A stretch of 37,139 nt of DNA from the NCBI GenBank assembly GCA_020352895.1, contig CP070685.1, forward strand, positions 3,167,683 to 3,204,821. Reading direction: 5' to 3'. Of this stretch, positions 34,767 through 37,139 are shown piece by piece (the stretch's first letter is position 1; each line of letters starts with the position of its first letter). Under the pieces are notes generated by a model. The model was given only the letters and a program-made list of their open reading frames with translations, was not told where the DNA came from and did no database searches. The DNA is from Phycisphaerales bacterium (GTDB lineage Bacteria; Planctomycetota; Phycisphaerae; UBA1845; G020352895). The position numbers and the translations under genes were made by a program.

Positions 34767-36398
34767 ATGTTGTTGCGGACAAGGTCCCTTCCTGGACTCA
34801 TGGCCGTGCTGGCCGGCCTGGCGGCTCAAACGGGGTGTACGCACGACCGACCGCTGGACGTGACGCTCGACCAGCATGTCCGCCTCCCCGAGCGCGCGGC
34901 CGTGTTGTTCATCGTGGATGGCCTGGACCCGGCTCGAATGGACGAGCTGCTCGCCCTCGGCGAACTGCCCAACATTCAGAACCGCCTTATCGCCCGTGGC
35001 ACCGTCGTCGACCACGCCGTAACCTGCCTGCCGTCGATTACCTACGCGGGGCTCACCACGATTCTGACGGGCCAGCTCCCCGGCACACACGGCATCCTCG
35101 GCAACAAGTGGTTTGACCGCGCCCGCCTTCGCGTCCACGACTATGCCACCACCAAGACCTACCGCAACGTGGACCAGCACTTCCGCGTGCCCACCGTGTA
35201 CGAGTATTTGGAGGACGAGCTGACCGTCAGCATCCAGTGCGCCGTACGCCGGGGAGCTACGCGGATCATCGACAACTGGGCCACGAGCGGCATCAACTGG
35301 TATTTCCAGGGCTTCGACGAAGTGAACAAGCTGATCGCGATTCGCTTCGAGCTGATCGCCCAGGTGGCCAATGAGATCGGCCGGTGGCCGCTGTTCGTGA
35401 ATGCATACTTCCCCGGCCTCGACGAGATCGGCCATCGCTACGGCGCTGATTCCCAGCAATATCATCATTCGATGATCAATGTGGACACACAGATCGGCCG
35501 CATTCTCGACGCGTACGAACAAATCGGCCTGATCGACCGGACCTGCTTCGCTTTGGTCTCCGACCACGGCCACGTGCCCATCGACCCGCAACGACGCCTC
35601 GATCTGGAGAAGTGGCTCACGCTCCGAGCCGGCTTGCGAGCTTGGACCTCCCCGATTCCGGGCGATTCATTCGAGAAGCGCTATCTGTTCATGAAGCCCT
35701 ACGATGCCGTTCTGGTTAACGGCGGCAACCGCCGCGCTCATCTGCACCTGCGCAGCACAGCCGGCTGGCACCAACGACCCACGGCTGAAGAGGTCATCGC
35801 GGTGCTCGAACGCGCCGGCGGCCTGTACAACCAGGTCTCCGTAGCCCTGATCGCGGTCCGGCGCGACGACAATTCAGTTCTCGTGCTGTCCGGCAAGGGA
35901 CGCGCGATAGTGACAAGAGCACGACACGACACGACCAGCGGGGCCATCTACGCCCTCGACGTCCTCGAGGGAGATCCGCTGGGCTATGCCTCCGACCCCA
36001 CCGTGCGGCACAGCCTGGAAGCCGGCGCGCTGAGCTCGCGTGAATGGCTCAGCCTCACGGCTCAGACAGACTACCCGGACTTCGTCCCACAGATCGTGGA
36101 GATGTTCAACTCGCCGCACGCCGGCGAGGCGGTCATCTTTGCCGGTCCCGGTGCCAGCTTCAGCCGCACCAATCGTGGCGGGCACGGCTCGGCCCTGGCC
36201 CGCGACATGCGCGTGCCCATGATCTGGCGAGCTCCCGGCATCCCGGCCGGCGCGCGCATTCAACATGCCCGAACCGTCGACGTAATGCCTACGGTGCTGG
36301 AATATCTCGGTCGGCCGTTGAGTCCGGCCGAGAGCAAACGTGCGGATGGCCTGAGCCTGACCGACCGCCTGAGCGCCGCGACGACGAACAGATCATGA
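34767..36398 (+). CDS. Alkaline phosphatase superfamily protein (nucleotide pyrophosphatase/phosphodiesterase type)
   Basis: The 543-residue protein has the metal site and nucleophile of type I phosphodiesterases: FIVDGLDPARM (metal Asp51), PSITYAGLTTILTGQLPGTH with probable nucleophile Thr92, FPGLDEIGHRYG (Asp and His ligands), SDHGHVPID (Asp-His ligands) and a late RGGHGS. It likely hydrolyses a phosphate mono- or diester with two zinc ions; the substrate is not clear. The N-terminus MLLRTRSLPGLMAVLAGLAA is a signal segment followed by QTGC (Cys24), an imperfect lipobox. The start at 34767 gives this signal; an in-frame frame extends to 34599 over the opposite gene. The stop overlaps the next start (ATGA), so the glycosidase-like gene is probably cotranslated. 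Confidence 0.88.
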   Translation: MLLRTRSLPGLMAVLAGLAAQTGCTHDRPLDVTLDQHVRLPERAAVLFIVDGLDPARMDELLALGELPNIQNRLIARGTVVDHAVTCLPSITYAGLTTILTGQLPGTHGILGNKWFDRARLRVHDYATTKTYRNVDQHFRVPTVYEYLEDELTVSIQCAVRRGATRIIDNWATSGINWYFQGFDEVNKLIAIRFELIAQVANEIGRWPLFVNAYFPGLDEIGHRYGADSQQYHHSMINVDTQIGRILDAYEQIGLIDRTCFALVSDHGHVPIDPQRRLDLEKWLTLRAGLRAWTSPIPGDSFEKRYLFMKPYDAVLVNGGNRRAHLHLRSTAGWHQRPTAEEVIAVLERAGGLYNQVSVALIAVRRDDNSVLVLSGKGRAIVTRARHDTTSGAIYALDVLEGDPLGYASDPTVRHSLEAGALSSREWLSLTAQTDYPDFVPQIVEMFNSPHAGEAVIFAGPGASFSRTNRGGHGSALARDMRVPMIWRAPGIPAGARIQHARTVDVMPTVLEYLGRPLSPAESKRADGLSLTDRLSAATTNRS

Positions 36399-37139
36399 AG
36401 AGTACCCTCATGGTATCGGCCACCGCGGCGCTAGCCGCATGCCTTTGTCTGACCCGCTTTGGCTCCTCGGCCCAACAGGCCGGGATCGATTCCAGGAATT
36501 CCGTGACGCGGCCCGCGCCCGGCGAGCCTCTTGTTCCCCTGCACGGACTTGCCATCCAGATCCATCAGTCCCATGACGTCGTAGCCCGACTCGCTCCCCT
36601 CATCGTGGAAATCGCCGAGTTGGGTGCCAACAGCGTGACCATCAGTCTCTCCGGATATCAGGAGCACGCCGGTTCCTGGCGCATTTGGAACGACAACGAC
36701 CGCACTCCTCATCCCGACGACGTCGAGCAACTCATCGCCGTAGCCCGGTCCTGCAACCTGCGGGTCATCGTCATGCCCAAGATCCTGCTCAGCGAGCCGC
36801 GTGGCTCGGAGTGGCGGGGCCGCATTCAGCCGCCCTCCTGGGGCGACTGGTTCGACCAGTACCGCCGCTTCATCGTCGCCTGGGCGCGCGTCGCCGAACG
36901 GGCCAGGGCTGATGTCCTCCTGGTAGGCTCCGAACTGGTCAGTACCGAGAAGCAGACCGAACATTGGCTTCGCGTCATCAATGACGTTCGCCGGGTGTTC
37001 CATGGCCAGATCGCGTACTCGGCCAACTGGGATCACTACTCCGGTATCGAGTTCTGGTCCAAGGTCGATCTGATCGGCCTGACCACGTACCACAAGCTCG
37101 CTGACCATGAGATGCCCTCCGTGAACGAGCTGGTCGAGG
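36395..37139 (+). CDS. GH113-like glycoside hydrolase (3' partial)
   Basis: A frame opens at 36395 with ATGA overlapping the phosphodiesterase stop and runs off the right edge; 248 residues are visible. A signal peptide (MKSTLMVSATAALAACLCLT) suggests export, perhaps as a lipoprotein. The body resembles the TIM-barrel GH113 family. Visible features are an early strand around ANSVTISLSGYQE, LRVIVMPKILLSEPRGSEWR, WGDWFDQYRRFIVAWARVAE, GSELVSTE with a probable acid/base Glu180, and YSANWDHYSGIEFWSKVDLI followed by GLTTYH. GH113 enzymes act on beta-mannans; the substrate here is inferred only. The second catalytic residue is beyond the window. The partner phosphodiesterase shares the transcript. 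Confidence 0.85.
   Translation, partial: MKSTLMVSATAALAACLCLTRFGSSAQQAGIDSRNSVTRPAPGEPLVPLHGLAIQIHQSHDVVARLAPLIVEIAELGANSVTISLSGYQEHAGSWRIWNDNDRTPHPDDVEQLIAVARSCNLRVIVMPKILLSEPRGSEWRGRIQPPSWGDWFDQYRRFIVAWARVAERARADVLLVGSELVSTEKQTEHWLRVINDVRRVFHGQIAYSANWDHYSGIEFWSKVDLIGLTTYHKLADHEMPSVNELVE

Noticed and set aside
1-37139. CRISPR arrays, tRNA, rRNA, insertion sequences or prophage genes
   Set aside because: No regularly spaced direct repeats, tRNA-like folds, transposase motifs or phage structural genes were seen by eye; small RNAs could still be missed.

Overview
The window is GC-rich and looks like a member of the Planctomycetota, probably near Phycisphaerae. The support is a type I dockerin tail, a prepilin-like protein with an H...DG tail motif, a DUF1573 lipoprotein, a YdjY-domain lipoprotein, a sigma factor of the planctomycete type with a Cys/His C-terminal tail, and a DUF5117/DUF4953 metalloprotease. 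The assignment rests on family recognition only. No rRNA, tRNA, CRISPR array, insertion sequence or phage gene was seen.

Layout. 1-1.5 kb: end of a dockerin-bearing secreted protein overlapping a prepilin-like gene. 1.6-4.8 kb: a PLP aminotransferase, then on the minus strand a fumarylacetoacetase-family enzyme and a DUF4097-like lipoprotein. 5.2-12.4 kb: a four-gene signalling operon (helical-repeat/FHA protein, large membrane Ser/Thr kinase, four-segment membrane protein, ECF sigma factor) behind a good candidate promoter. 12.4-18.1 kb: two exported metallopeptidases flanking a small unknown gene. 18.3-19.6 kb: a sulfotransferase and an EthD-like protein. 19.9-21.3 kb: a DUF1573 lipoprotein interrupted by one in-frame UGA. 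21.7-22.1 kb: an all-alpha dUTPase-like enzyme. 22.3-32.3 kb: a five-gene pilus/type II secretion-like operon (PilM fused to a membrane-anchored part, two bitopic proteins, a secretin, a YdjY lipoprotein) behind a promoter with a palindrome between its -35 and -10. 32.6-34.7 kb: a minus-strand group (Fe-S flavoprotein-like, DUF1847, unknown). 34.8 kb to the end: a phosphodiesterase/alkaline phosphatase superfamily protein overlapping a truncated GH113-like glycosidase.

The most unusual item is the DUF1573 gene. The UGA at 20401-20403 lies inside the domain, where the first Cys of the family's CGC motif is expected. Reading frame and homology continue for 300 codons beyond it. A stem-loop whose apical loop begins GG starts directly after the UGA, with 19 nt before the loop, as in bacterial SECIS elements. 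This is a candidate selenoprotein; a recent nonsense mutation or a sequencing error is the main alternative.

The genes suggest a cell that invests in envelope functions: secretion or pilus assembly, exported proteases, several lipoproteins, and a phospho-signalling cluster that probably feeds into transcription through its own sigma factor.
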